A stretch of 64,000 nucleotides of DNA from Crambe crambe (taxonomy: Eukaryota > Porifera > Demospongiae > Poecilosclerida > Crambeidae), in NCBI GenBank assembly GCA_963924555.1, contig OZ004582.1:7874001-7938000 (forward strand). The letters run 5' to 3'. Below the pieces are notes generated by a model, which was not told the origin of the DNA, did not search any database, and saw only the letters and a list, made by a program, of their open reading frames with translations. Positions 11,034-23,000 of this stretch are shown here, in pieces. Positions within the stretch are counted from its first letter, which is position 1, and each line of letters opens with the position of its first letter. A program made the position numbers and the translations under genes.

Positions 11034-14000
11034 GAGAGAGAGACTTACTAGATCCATTCAGACTCATAGAGGAAATTTTGTGACGATCTATGTCGGTGAA
11101 GAAGAGTGTTCCATCATCAGGTGATGTCAGGATGTGCCCGATAGCAACAGGCTTCAAATAATTGCCTTTGACAGTCAAGATGCTGTCACTTCCAGGTGTC
11201 ACCATGGGAACCTTGTTGATCCTAGCATTAGAAGCTGCCAACACCACAAATTTATCTGGGACTATAATACAAAGCAAGACAATAATGAAAGAAAGAAAGA
11301 AACAAATAATTATTCTTCATTAGACAACTCATACCATTTATTTTACAGACTTAAGATGACAGCGAGACCCTTTACTTGAGTTGGTAAAGGGTCAAAAAGT
11401 AAAAACTCCTTTTTCCTCACAACAATGAGAGACAGTGCCAAAGGTATATCCATATCTATGGTACGTTTATTATTAGCATGCATATTGATACACAATGATA
11501 CGACGCAACCAAGCACACAGTCGGTATGTGAATGTACATGCACTGTGCACTGGCAAGCTAGCTTTAGCTCTAAGCAGTAACTCTATACTGAAAAAAGAGT
11601 GAATCATAATTTACTTCTGAGCCCCTTTGCCTAAAGATAAACAGGACAAAAATAACAACAACGAAAACCCTGCAGAAGAGAATGGAAGATAGAGTCTAGA
11701 GATTGCAGTCTAGACGAACTAGCTAGTGGCGAGAGCCATGATGAACAAGACACTCAGAAGACTTCAAAGAAGGCAAGGGCCAGGCGGCGAAAGAATCCAG
11801 AACACATACTTTAATAAAGCTACGCATGAGAATGACAAGACGGCAGTCAACATTGTATCAACCTGAAAATTTAGCCATATTAATTATGTGCTTGCTCAGT
11901 GAAGTTGTACCAAGTGATTAATAATAGTCGACACCGAGGCTTGAAATACTAACATGCTATTATGGTGACCATTCAAAGGAAGAATATAAAAATAAACAGG
12001 ACAGTTTTCAGAAAAGTTGAATACAGTAATTATTTGCATCACATACATACATAATTCCATCATTGTTAACAAATATTCCGGAAATCGTTTTGAATTCTCC
12101 TGGTCCTGTCCCTTCTTTTCCAAATGATGTCACAAACTGACCCGCAATATTGAAGACAGAGATTCGATAATTTCCTTTTTCACCAACGTATACTAAACCA
12201 TTACTGTCAGTGGCGATGCTGAGAGGCCCGTTCAACTCTCCTCTACCCTGATCATATTTACCAAATGATTTCAAGAACCGTCCTTCAGCAGTGAAGACTT
12301 GGACGCGATTGTTTAAGCGATCTGCTATGAATACTTTCCCAGTTTCATCACAGGACACGTCTGTTGGGTATGAGAATTGTCCTTTACTGCTGCCTTTGGC
12401 ACCAAATCTTTTGTAGAATGTAAGGTCAGGATTAAGAATTTGAACCCGGTCATTCAACTGATCTGCCACATAGATTTTATTGTTTGTAGTGTTGAATGCA
12501 ATTCCAACAGGGCGATTGAATTGCAAAGGTCCTTCTCCCTTAACACCCACTGCTTGGAGGAACTGACCGTCACTTGTGAACTTCTGTATGCGGTGATTTC
12601 CATAATCCACCACTAGGATATTTCCATCCCTATCAACTGTGATACCAGCAGGTGCATCAAACTGACCTGGACCAGATCCATGTGTACCAAATGTTTTAAT
12701 TTTTTCTCCATTTTCACTTAGCACTAATACACAATTTCCTATAAATTCACTCACAATTACCTGCCCTCTTTGGTTCACTGTCAATCCAAATGGTCCATTC
12801 AAACCGTCAATGATGTGCATAGGATATCCAAGCTTTTCTACTGGCATTTTTACTAGCACAGGAAATGGACTTCCTTTGATGTGGTTTCCTTCTACTTTGA
12901 TGTGTAGCTGATGCTTCCATTTGATGACTGGCTTGTAGCTGATCTGGTATCGACCTCGTTTCTTGCCCTTTATTCTTCCTTTGATAGTTTTACCAGTTAG
13001 TTCAGATGCAAGCATACATTGCAATGATGGAAGTTCGAGTTCACACGGTTCATCTTTGTGGTTGATAATATAAACATCAGCAGTTGTATTTTCTCCGAAT
13101 TCTGCTACTTCCAATCCCTTGCCTGTAGCATAGCTGTTCGATGGATCTGGTGACTCCAATGCGATTACTTGACCATAACTCTTACATTTTGTACTGATAT
13201 CAAGCGGGTCTGAAAACTTGATGTCAGCCTCCGTTTTGAGATTTAGCATTTGTGGTTGGAATTCAGAGGTTAGTTGTTGTGCTCGTTTAGTTATAGTTGT
13301 CTTCACCTTCAGAATCTCTTCCTGACTGCCCGTCTTCAGATTTTCCATAGTAAATTCGAGACAGCTGCTCAGCTTCGTTTGTGTTGTTTCCATTCTGTCT
13401 CTCTGAACTGCAACGTCTTTCAGCTTTCTCTGAGTGATTTTGTGTAGATTGTCGATGAGTTCAGTCTTCCTAGCATCGAGAATATCGTAAAGTCGTTTCA
13501 CTTTGGAGTGTATATCGGCTTCGATAGCTGCTCGCTGATCATTTATTTCCCCACAGCGTGCATCCAACTCTGTCAAAGCTCCTTTGACAGATGTCAAGTG
13601 CTGCTCAACTGGTTTCAGTGATGATTCTATCTCATTCTTGTGCTTCTCAAAGATTTCACTCACCAGGTCGTACTCGTGGCTGTGATGCTTTCGAATGGTG
13701 CACTGCAAGCAAATAAGTTGACTGCATGTCTCACAGTACAGCTTCATTTCTTCTTCATCGTGTTCAGAGCACTTGAGAGTTGATTTTTTAGGTGGCATCA
13801 GGTTTTTCACATCACCGTCCACCTTCTCCAATTGGGCTACTGGGTCCTTGGCCTTTTTCAGATCTTCCCAAATCTCCAAGAGTTGGTTGGTTTGGAATGC
13901 TGGTTGGAGACCAGCCACTCCTGGATCATTGGCTGGAATGGGGGTAGCCTGTCGACAAGAAGGACAAGACAGAGAGAGTTGTCCCTGCTGATCTCGCACC

Positions 14001-17000
14001 ACTAACCTTACAAGACACTCCCTGCAGTAGACGTGGAGGCAATGGAGGAGTTTGGGGTCAGTGTAGGTATCAAGGCAAATAGCACACTTGAGTTGTTCTT
14101 CTAACTTCTTGAGAGCTGCAGCCATTTTAGTGATGATTTTAGAGACTTCTTGCTGTAGCTGCTATCAAAAACTTCATAGAAATAGTTTTTGGTGCATAGT
14201 TATGATTAGCTGATCACCTGACTGTGTTAAACTATAGAATACGAGGTTTTCTGGTTGACCAGTAGAATTGCAAGATAAATTCAAGTGATTAGCTGATCAC
14301 CTGACTATAGGATATGAGGTTTTCAGGTTGGTTGACCAGTAGAATTGCAAGATAAATTCAAGTGATTAGCTGATCACCTGACTATAGGATATGAGGTTTT
14401 CAGGTTGGTTGACCAGTAGAATTGCAAGATAAATTCAAGTGATTAGCTGATCACCTGACTATAGGATATGAGGTTTTCAGGTTGGTTGACCAGTAGAATT
14501 GCAAGATAATTCAAGTGAGCAAAATATACTATCATACAAATGTAATGGTCTTAATTTTAGCGAGCACAAATTTAATTCTGTACTCCAACCTGAAAACCTT
14601 TGTAGCCAAAGAACACTGACCATGCATGGAGCAGTGACATCTATCGCATCATCATGTTGTTATAGCAGGGGTGGGGAAGTATTTCAGCAAGTATGTATGT
14701 AAGCCTGACCTGCCTGACCAGTAGCCCCAGGCCTTGAGTAACTAGGGAAACCTGGAGTCCGAGTAGTTCTAGGGAAATGCAAAGCATTGTGGGAAGTGAA
14801 GCTTTTAGCCATTGACGTCATCTTATCGCAAAGGACAGAACCGGAAGAACGTACGTACATACGATATAAATAAATATATATAATAGTGCTCTCTCATTCG
14901 ACCACCTGGTGGCTCCCTTCACTTGCAATAGGCATTAAGTCACCATCACCATGGACTATAATGACAACAATAAGTATGTCAACAAAGTCAGATAACAACA
15001 AACAAATTAACAAAAATAAAAACAGACATTCATGAGACCTTCTTATTGGACTATTTTTTCACTTGTATTATAATTTTGATTGACCCTGTCTATTTCCAGA
15101 CCCAGATGAACCTTTCCTTGAGTTGGCAAAGGGTCGGAGGCACAGCCAAAGGCGACTATCTATATATTGTACACGATGACATGATGTGTGCTCAACGTGA
15201 ATGCATGTGTGAGTCATGATGAACAAGACACTCAGAAGACTTCAAAGAAGGCAAGGGCCAGACAACGAGAGAATCCAGATGTGCGTAAGAATGACTAGAT
15301 GGCAGTCAAGCTATGTCAACCCGACATATTAATTATGCACTTACAAGTTGCAGCAGAGGTCTTAAAGGACTAACATGCTATTATGGTGACCTTTCAACCC
15401 TGAACATAATACTCGAAGGAAGAATATAAAAATAAACAGGACAGGAACAGTTTTTAGAAAAGTTGAATACGGTTGTTATTTGTGTCACATACATATATAA
15501 TTCCATCATTGTTAACAAATACTCCAGAAATCATTTCATTGAATTCTCCCGGTCCTGTCCCTTCTTTTCCAAATGATGTTACAAACTGACCCTCAATATT
15601 GAACACAGAGACTCGATGATTTCCGCTTTCACCAATGTACACTAAACCATTACTGTCTGTGGTGATACTTACTGGTTCGTTCAACTCTCCTCTACCCTGA
15701 CCATATTTACCAAATGATTTCAAGAATCGTCCTTCAGCAGTGAAGACTTGGATGCGATGGTTTGACCAATCTGCTATGAATACTTTCCCTGTTTCATCAC
15801 AGGACACACCCGTTGGGTGAGAGAATTGTCCTTTACTGCTGCCTTTGGCACCAAAACTTTTGTAGAATGTAAGGTCAGAATTAAGAATTTGAACCCGGTC
15901 ATTCAACTGATCTGCCACATAGATTTTATTGTTCATAGTGCTGAATGCAATTCCAATAGGGCAATTGAATTGCAAAGGTCCTTCTCCCTCAACACCCACT
16001 GCTTGGAGAAACTGACCGTCACTTGTGAACTTCTGTATGCGGTGATTTCCAGCATCCACCACTAGGATATTTCCATCCCTATCAACTGTGATGCCAGCAG
16101 GTCTAACTAACCGATCTGGACCATATCCAAATGTTCTAATTTTTTCTCCATTTTCACTTAGCACAGCACAGTCTCCACTCACAGTTATCTGCCCTCTTTG
16201 GTTGATTGTCACTCCAAAGGGTTCATCTAAACCGTCAATGGTGTGCATGGGACATCCAAGCTTTTTTATTGGCATTTTTACTAGCACAGGAAACGGACTT
16301 CCTTTGATGTGGTTGCCTTCGACTTTGATATGTAGCTGATGCTTCCATTTGATGACTGGCTTGTAGCTGATCTGGTATTGACCTCGTTCCTTGCCCATTA
16401 TTCTTCCTTCAATAGTTTTACCAGTTAGTTCAGATGCAAGCGTACATTGCAGTGATGGAAGTTTGAGTTCACACGGTTCACCTTTGTGGTTGATAATATA
16501 AATATCAGCAGTTGTATTTTCTCTGAATTCTGCTATTTCCAATCCCTTGCCTGTAGCATAGCTGTTCGAAGGATCCGGCGACTCTGATGTTACTACTTGA
16601 CCATAACTCTTACATTTTGTACTGATATCAAGTGGGTCTGAAAACTTGATGTCAGCCTCTGTTTTGAGATTTAGCATTTGTGGTTGGAATTCAGAGGTTA
16701 GTTGTTGTGCTCGTTTAGTTATAGTCGTCTTCACCTTCAGAATCTCTCCCTGACTGCCTGTCTTCAGATTTTCTATAGTAAACTCGAGACAGCTGCTCAG
16801 CTTTGCTTGTGTTGTTTCCATTTCATCTCTCTGAACTGCAATGTCTTTCAGCTTTCTCTGAGTGATTTGGTGTAGATTGTCTATGAGTTCGGTTTTCCTA
16901 GCATCAAGAATATCGTAAAGTCGTTTCACTTTGGAGTGTATATCGGCTTCGATAGCTGCTCGCTGGTCACTTATTCCCCCACAGCGTGCATCCAACTCTG

Positions 17001-20000
17001 TCAAAGCTCTTTTGACAGACGTCAAGTGCTGCTCAACTGGCTTCAGTGATGATTCTATCTCATTCTTGTGCTTCTCGAACACTTCACTCACCAGGTCGTA
17101 CTCGTGGCTATGATGTTTTCGAATGGTGCACTGCAAGCAAATGAGTTGACTGCATGTCTCACAGTACAGCTTCAGTTCTTCTTCATTGTGTTCAGAACAC
17201 TTGAGAGTTGACTTTTTAGGTGGTATCAGGTTTTTCACATCACCATCTACCTTCTCCAATTGGGCTACTGGGTCCTTGGCCTTTTTCAGATCTTCCCAAA
17301 TCTCCAAGAATTGGTTGGTTTGGAATGCTGGTTGGAGACCAGCCACTCCTGGACCATTGGCTGGAATGGGAGTGGCCTGTCGACAAGAAGGACAAGACAG
17401 AGAGAGCTGTCCCTGCTGATCTCGCACCACTAACCTTACAAGGCACTCCCTGCAGTAGACGTGGAGGCACTGGAGGAGTTTGGGGTCAGTGTAGGTATCA
17501 AGGCAAATAGCACACTTGAGTTGTTCTTCTAACTTCTTGAGAGCTTCAGCCATTTTTGTGATGAGTTCTTGCTACTTAGCTAGCCTAGTATGAAAACGTT
17601 TTGCTGTGCAAGTGTACTGTAAATAGTTCTACTAATAAGGTATGATCTGCACTAGCTGATCACCTGATACATAACCATGTCAAACCATGTCATGGAGGAG
17701 CGACATCATAATATTATTGAATCATCAACCACAAAGTTATGAGTAGCAGAGGTTGGGGAAGCATTTAGTGTACAAAAAGATTAGAATGTACAATATACAT
17801 AAATAATGTGATGATCATAAGGTTATTCAACTGGGCCAAAGCAACAGGCTTCAAATAAATGCCTTTGACAGTCAAGATGCTGTCCCTTCCAGGTGTCACC
17901 ATGGGAACCTTGTTGATCTTAGCATTAGAAGCCACACTACAAATTTATCTGGGACTATTATGACAATGTCAACAAAGCAAGACAATAATGAAAGAAACTC
18001 ATACTGCTTATTTTACATGATTAGCACCACCTTTACTTTCAAGAGTTGGTAATGGGTCAAAAAAGCAAAGACTATAACTAGTCCTTTTGCCTCACAACAC
18101 ATCGAGATACAGTGCCAAAGGTATATCCATATCTATGGTATGTAAGTATGTCTTTAATAGTAGTATGCATATTGATACATGATGATGTGACGTAATTAAG
18201 CGCACACTCGGTATGTGAATGTACTGGCTAGCTAGCTTTATACTGAAAATAGAGTGAACATAATTTACTTCTGGGCCCCTTTGCCAAAAACAACCAAAAA
18301 AAAACAAAACACAACAACAACAACAACCCTGCAGCTAGAAGAGAATGGACTGAAAAAGATAGCATGAACAAAAACAGCAGAGATTGCAGTCTGGACGAAC
18401 TAGTGATTGTTTAAAGTAACACCGAGAGCCATGATGAACAAGACATTCAGAAGACTTCAAAGAAGGCAAGGGCCAGACAGTGAGAGAATCCAGAATAAGT
18501 GTGAGAATGAGCAGTCAACATTGTATCAACCTGACAATTTAGCCATATTAATTATGTGCTTGCTCAGTGAAGTTGCACCAAGTGATTAATACAAGTTGCA
18601 TCTGAGGCATTTCTAGTCTTGAAGGACTAACATACTGTTATGGTGACCTTTCAACCATGAACATGAGAATATAAAACCAGTAAAAGTTTTCAGAAAAGTT
18701 GAATACGGAAATTATATAGATCACATGCATATATAATTCCATCATTGTTAACAAGTATTCCAGAAATCACTTCTTCGAATTCTCCTGGTCCTGCCCCTTC
18801 TTTTCCAAATGATGTTATAAACCGACCCTCAATATTGAAGACAGAGATTCGGTAATTTCCTTTTCACCAACGTATACTAAACCATTACTGTCAGTGGCGA
18901 TGCTGAGAGGCCCGTTCAACTCTCCTCTACCCTGACCATATTTACCAAATGATTTAAGAACCGTCCTTCAGCAGTGAAGACTTGGACGTGATTGTTTAAG
19001 CGATCTGCTATGAATACTTTCCCAGTTTCATCACAGGACACGTCTGTTGGGTATGAGAATTGTCCTTTACTGCTGCCTTTGGCACCAAATCTTTTGTAGA
19101 ATGTAAGGTCAGGATTAAGAATTTGAACCCGGTCATTCAACTGATCTGCCACATAGATTTTATTGTTTGTAGTGTTGAATGCAATTCCAACAGGGCGATT
19201 GAATTGCAAAGGTCCTTCTCCCTTAACACCCACTCCTTGGAGGAACTGACCGTCACTTGTGAACTTCTGTATGCGGTGATTTCCATAATCCACCACTAGG
19301 ATATTTCCATCCCTATCAACTGTGATACCAGCAGGTGCATCAAACTGACCTGGACCAGATCCATGTGTACCAAATGTTTTAATTTTTTCTCCATTTTCAC
19401 TTAGCACAGATACACAATTTCCAATAAATTCACTCACAGTTATCTGCCCTCTTTGGTCGATTGTCACTCCAAAGGGTCCATTTAAACCCTCAATGGTGTG
19501 CATGGGACATCCAAGCTTTTCTACTGGCATTCTTACTAGCACAGGAAACGCACTTCCTTTGATGTGGTTGCCTTCGACTTTGATGTGTAGCTGATGCTTC
19601 CCTTTGATGACTGGCTTGTAGCTGATCTGGCATCGACCTCGTTCCTTGCCCATTATTCTTCCTTCAATAGTTTTACAAGTTAGTTCAGATGCAAGCGTAC
19701 ATTGCAGTGATGGAAGTTTGAGTTCACACAGTTCACCTTTGTGGTTAATGAGATAAACATCAGTTGTATTTTCTCCAAACTCTGCTACTTCCAATCCCTT
19801 GCCTGTAGCATAGCTGTTCGATGGATCTGGTGACTCCAATGTGAATACTTGACCATAACTCTTACATTTTGTGCTGATATCAAATGGGTCCGAAAACTTG
19901 ATGTCAGCTTCCGTTGTGAGATTTAACATTTGTGGTTGGAATTCAGAGGTTAGGTGTTGTGCTCGTTTAGTTATAGTCGTCTTCACCTTCAAGATCTCTT

Positions 20001-23000
20001 CCTGACTGCCTGTCTTCAGATTTTCCATCGTAAACTCAAGACAGCTGCTCAGCTTTGCTTGTGTTGCTTCCATTTCATCTCTCTGAACTGCAACGTCTTT
20101 CAGCTTTCTCTGAGTGATTTGGTATAGATTGTCAATGAGTTCGGTCTTCCTGGCATCGAGAATATCGTAAAGTTGTTTCATTTTCGAGTGTATATCGGCT
20201 TCGATAGCTGCTCGCTGGTCATTTATTTCCCCACAGTGTGCATTCAATTTTGTCAAAGCTCTTTTGACAGATGTCAAGTGCTGCTCAACTGGCTTCAGTG
20301 ATGATTCTATCTCGTTCTTGTGCTTCTCAAACACTTTACTTACCAGGTCGTACTCGTGACCGTTATGTTTTCGAATGGTGCACTGAAAGCAAATGAGTTG
20401 ACTGCACGTCTCGCAGTACAGCTTCATTTCTTCTTCATCATGTTCAGAACACTTGAGAGTTGATTTTTTAGTTGGTATCAGGTTTTTCACATCACCATCT
20501 ACCTTCTCCAACTGGGCTACTGGGTCCTTGGCCTTTTTCAGATCTTCCCAAATCTCCAAGAGTTGGTTGGTTTGGAATGCTGGTTGGAGACCAGCCACTC
20601 CTGGATCATTGGCTGGAATGGGGGTAGCCTGTCGACAAGAAGGACCTGCTGATCTTGCACCACTAACCTTACAAGACACTCCCTGCAGTAGACGTGGAGG
20701 CAATGGAGGAGTTTGGGGTCAGTGTAGGTATCAAGGCAAATAGCACACTTGAGTTGTTCTTCTAACTTCTTGAGAGCTTCAGCCATTTTAACAAGTTCTT
20801 GCTATATAGAATTCTTGTAGCTATAATAAATGCTATCAAAACGTATGTCTTTATTAGTAGCATGCATATTGATACACGATGATATGACGTAATCAAGCGC
20901 ACACTCTATATTGAAAACAGAGTGAATATAATTTACTTCTGGGCCCCTTGTGAGAAAAACAACAACAAAAAACACAACAAAACAGGACAACAACAACAAC
21001 AACAACAACAAAAACCCTGCAGCTAGAAGAGAATGGACTAAAAAAGATAGCATGAACAAAAACAGCAGATTGCAGTCTGGACGAACTAGTATTATTTAAA
21101 GTAACATCGAGAGCCATGATGAACAAGATACTTAGAAGACTTCAAAGAAGGCAAGGGCCAGACAGCGAGAGAATCCAGAACACATACTTTAATCAAGCTA
21201 TGCATGAGAATGACAAGATGGCAGTCAGAAAGCGTTGAACAGTGACAACATGTATTACCTATGTGATTAATACAAGTTGCACCAGAGGCATTCCTAGTTG
21301 AAGGACTAACATGCTATTACGGTGAACTTTCAACCATGAACATGATACTCAAAGGAAGAATATAAAAATAAACAGGACATTAAAAGTTCTCAGAAAAATT
21401 GAATACGGTTGTTATTTGCATCACATACATATATAATTCCATCATTGTTAACAAATATTCCATAAATTATTTTGAATTCGCCTGGTCCTGCCCCTTCTTT
21501 TCCAAACGATGTCACAAACTGACCCTCAATGTTGAAGACAGAGATTCGATAATTTCCTTGTTCACCAACGTACACTAAACCATTACTGTCTGTGGCAATA
21601 CTTACTGGTTTGCTCAACTCTCCTCTACCCTGACCATATTTACCAAATGATTTCAAGAATCGTCCTTCAGCAGTGAAGACTTGGATGCGATGGTTTAACC
21701 AATCTGCTACGAATACTTTCCCAGTTTCATCGCAGGACACATCCGTTGGGTGAGAGAATTGAGCTTTACTGCTGCCTTTGGCACCAAATCTTTTGTAGAA
21801 TGTAAGGTCAGAATTAAGAATTTGAACCCGGTTATTGTACTCGTCTGCCACATAGATTTTATTGTTAGTAGTGTTGAATGCAATTCCAACAGGGCAATTG
21901 AATTGCAAAGGTCCTTCTCCCATAACACCCACTGCTTGGAGGAACTGACCGTCACTTGTGAACTTCTGTATGCGGTGATTTACAGTATCCGCCACTAGGA
22001 TATTTCCATCACTATCGACTGTGATGCCAGTAGGTCTAACTAACTGACCTGGACCAGATCCACGTATACCAAATGTTTTAATTTTTTCTCCATTTTCATT
22101 TAGCACAGATACACAATTTCCAATAAATTCACTCACAGTTATCTGCCCTCTTTGGTCGATTGTCACTCCAAAGGGTCCATTTAAACCCTCAATGGTGTGC
22201 ATAGGACACCCAAGCTCTTTTGCTGGCATTCTTACTAGCACAGGAAACGGACTTCCTTTGATGTGGTTGCCTTCGACTTTGATGTGTAGCTGATGCTTCC
22301 CTTTGATGACTGGCTTGTAGCTGATCTGGTATCGACCTCGTTCCTTGCCCATTATTCTTCCTTTGATAGTTTTACCAGTTAGTTCAGATGCAAGCGTACA
22401 TTGCAATGATGGAAGTTTGAGTTCACACGGTTCACCTTTGTAGTTGATAATATAAACATCAGCAGTTGTATTTTCTCTGAATTCTGCTATTTCCAATCCC
22501 TTGCCTGTAGCATAGCTGTTCGAAGGATCCGGCAACTCTGATGTTACTACTTGACCATAACTCTTACATTTTGTACTGATATCAAGTGGGTCTGAAAACT
22601 TGATGTCAGCTTCTGTTTTGAGATTTAGCATTTGTGGTTGGAATTCAGAGGTTAGGTGTTGTGCTTGTTTAGTTATAGTCGTCTTCACCTTCAGAATCTC
22701 TTCCTGACTGCCCGTCTTCAGATTTTCCATAGTAAACCCGAGACAGCTGCTCAGCTTTGCTTGTGTTGTTTCCATTTCGTCTCTCTGAACTGCAACGTCT
22801 TTCAGCTTTCTCTGAGTGATTTGGTGTAGATTGTCGATGAGTTCGGTCTTCCTAGCATCGAGAATATCGTAAAGTCGTTTCACTTTGGAGTGTATATCGG
22901 CTTCGATAGCTGCTCGCTGGTCACTTATTTCCCCACAGCGTGCATCCAACTCTGTCAAAGCTCTTTTGACAGATGTCAAGTGCTGCTCAACTGGCTTCAA

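Noticed and set aside
13773-13991. Recurrent plus-strand ORFs beginning [12 protein letters not shown] opposite each minus-strand TRIM copy (also near 1048, 17186, 20453 and 23155)
   Set aside because: They are antisense shadows of the conserved RING to B-box linker; conservation is explained by the coding strand.
12008-14125. TRIM71/LIN-41 identity for the TRIM-NHL genes
   Set aside because: Only one B-box is visible, whereas TRIM71 has two; the family name is left general.
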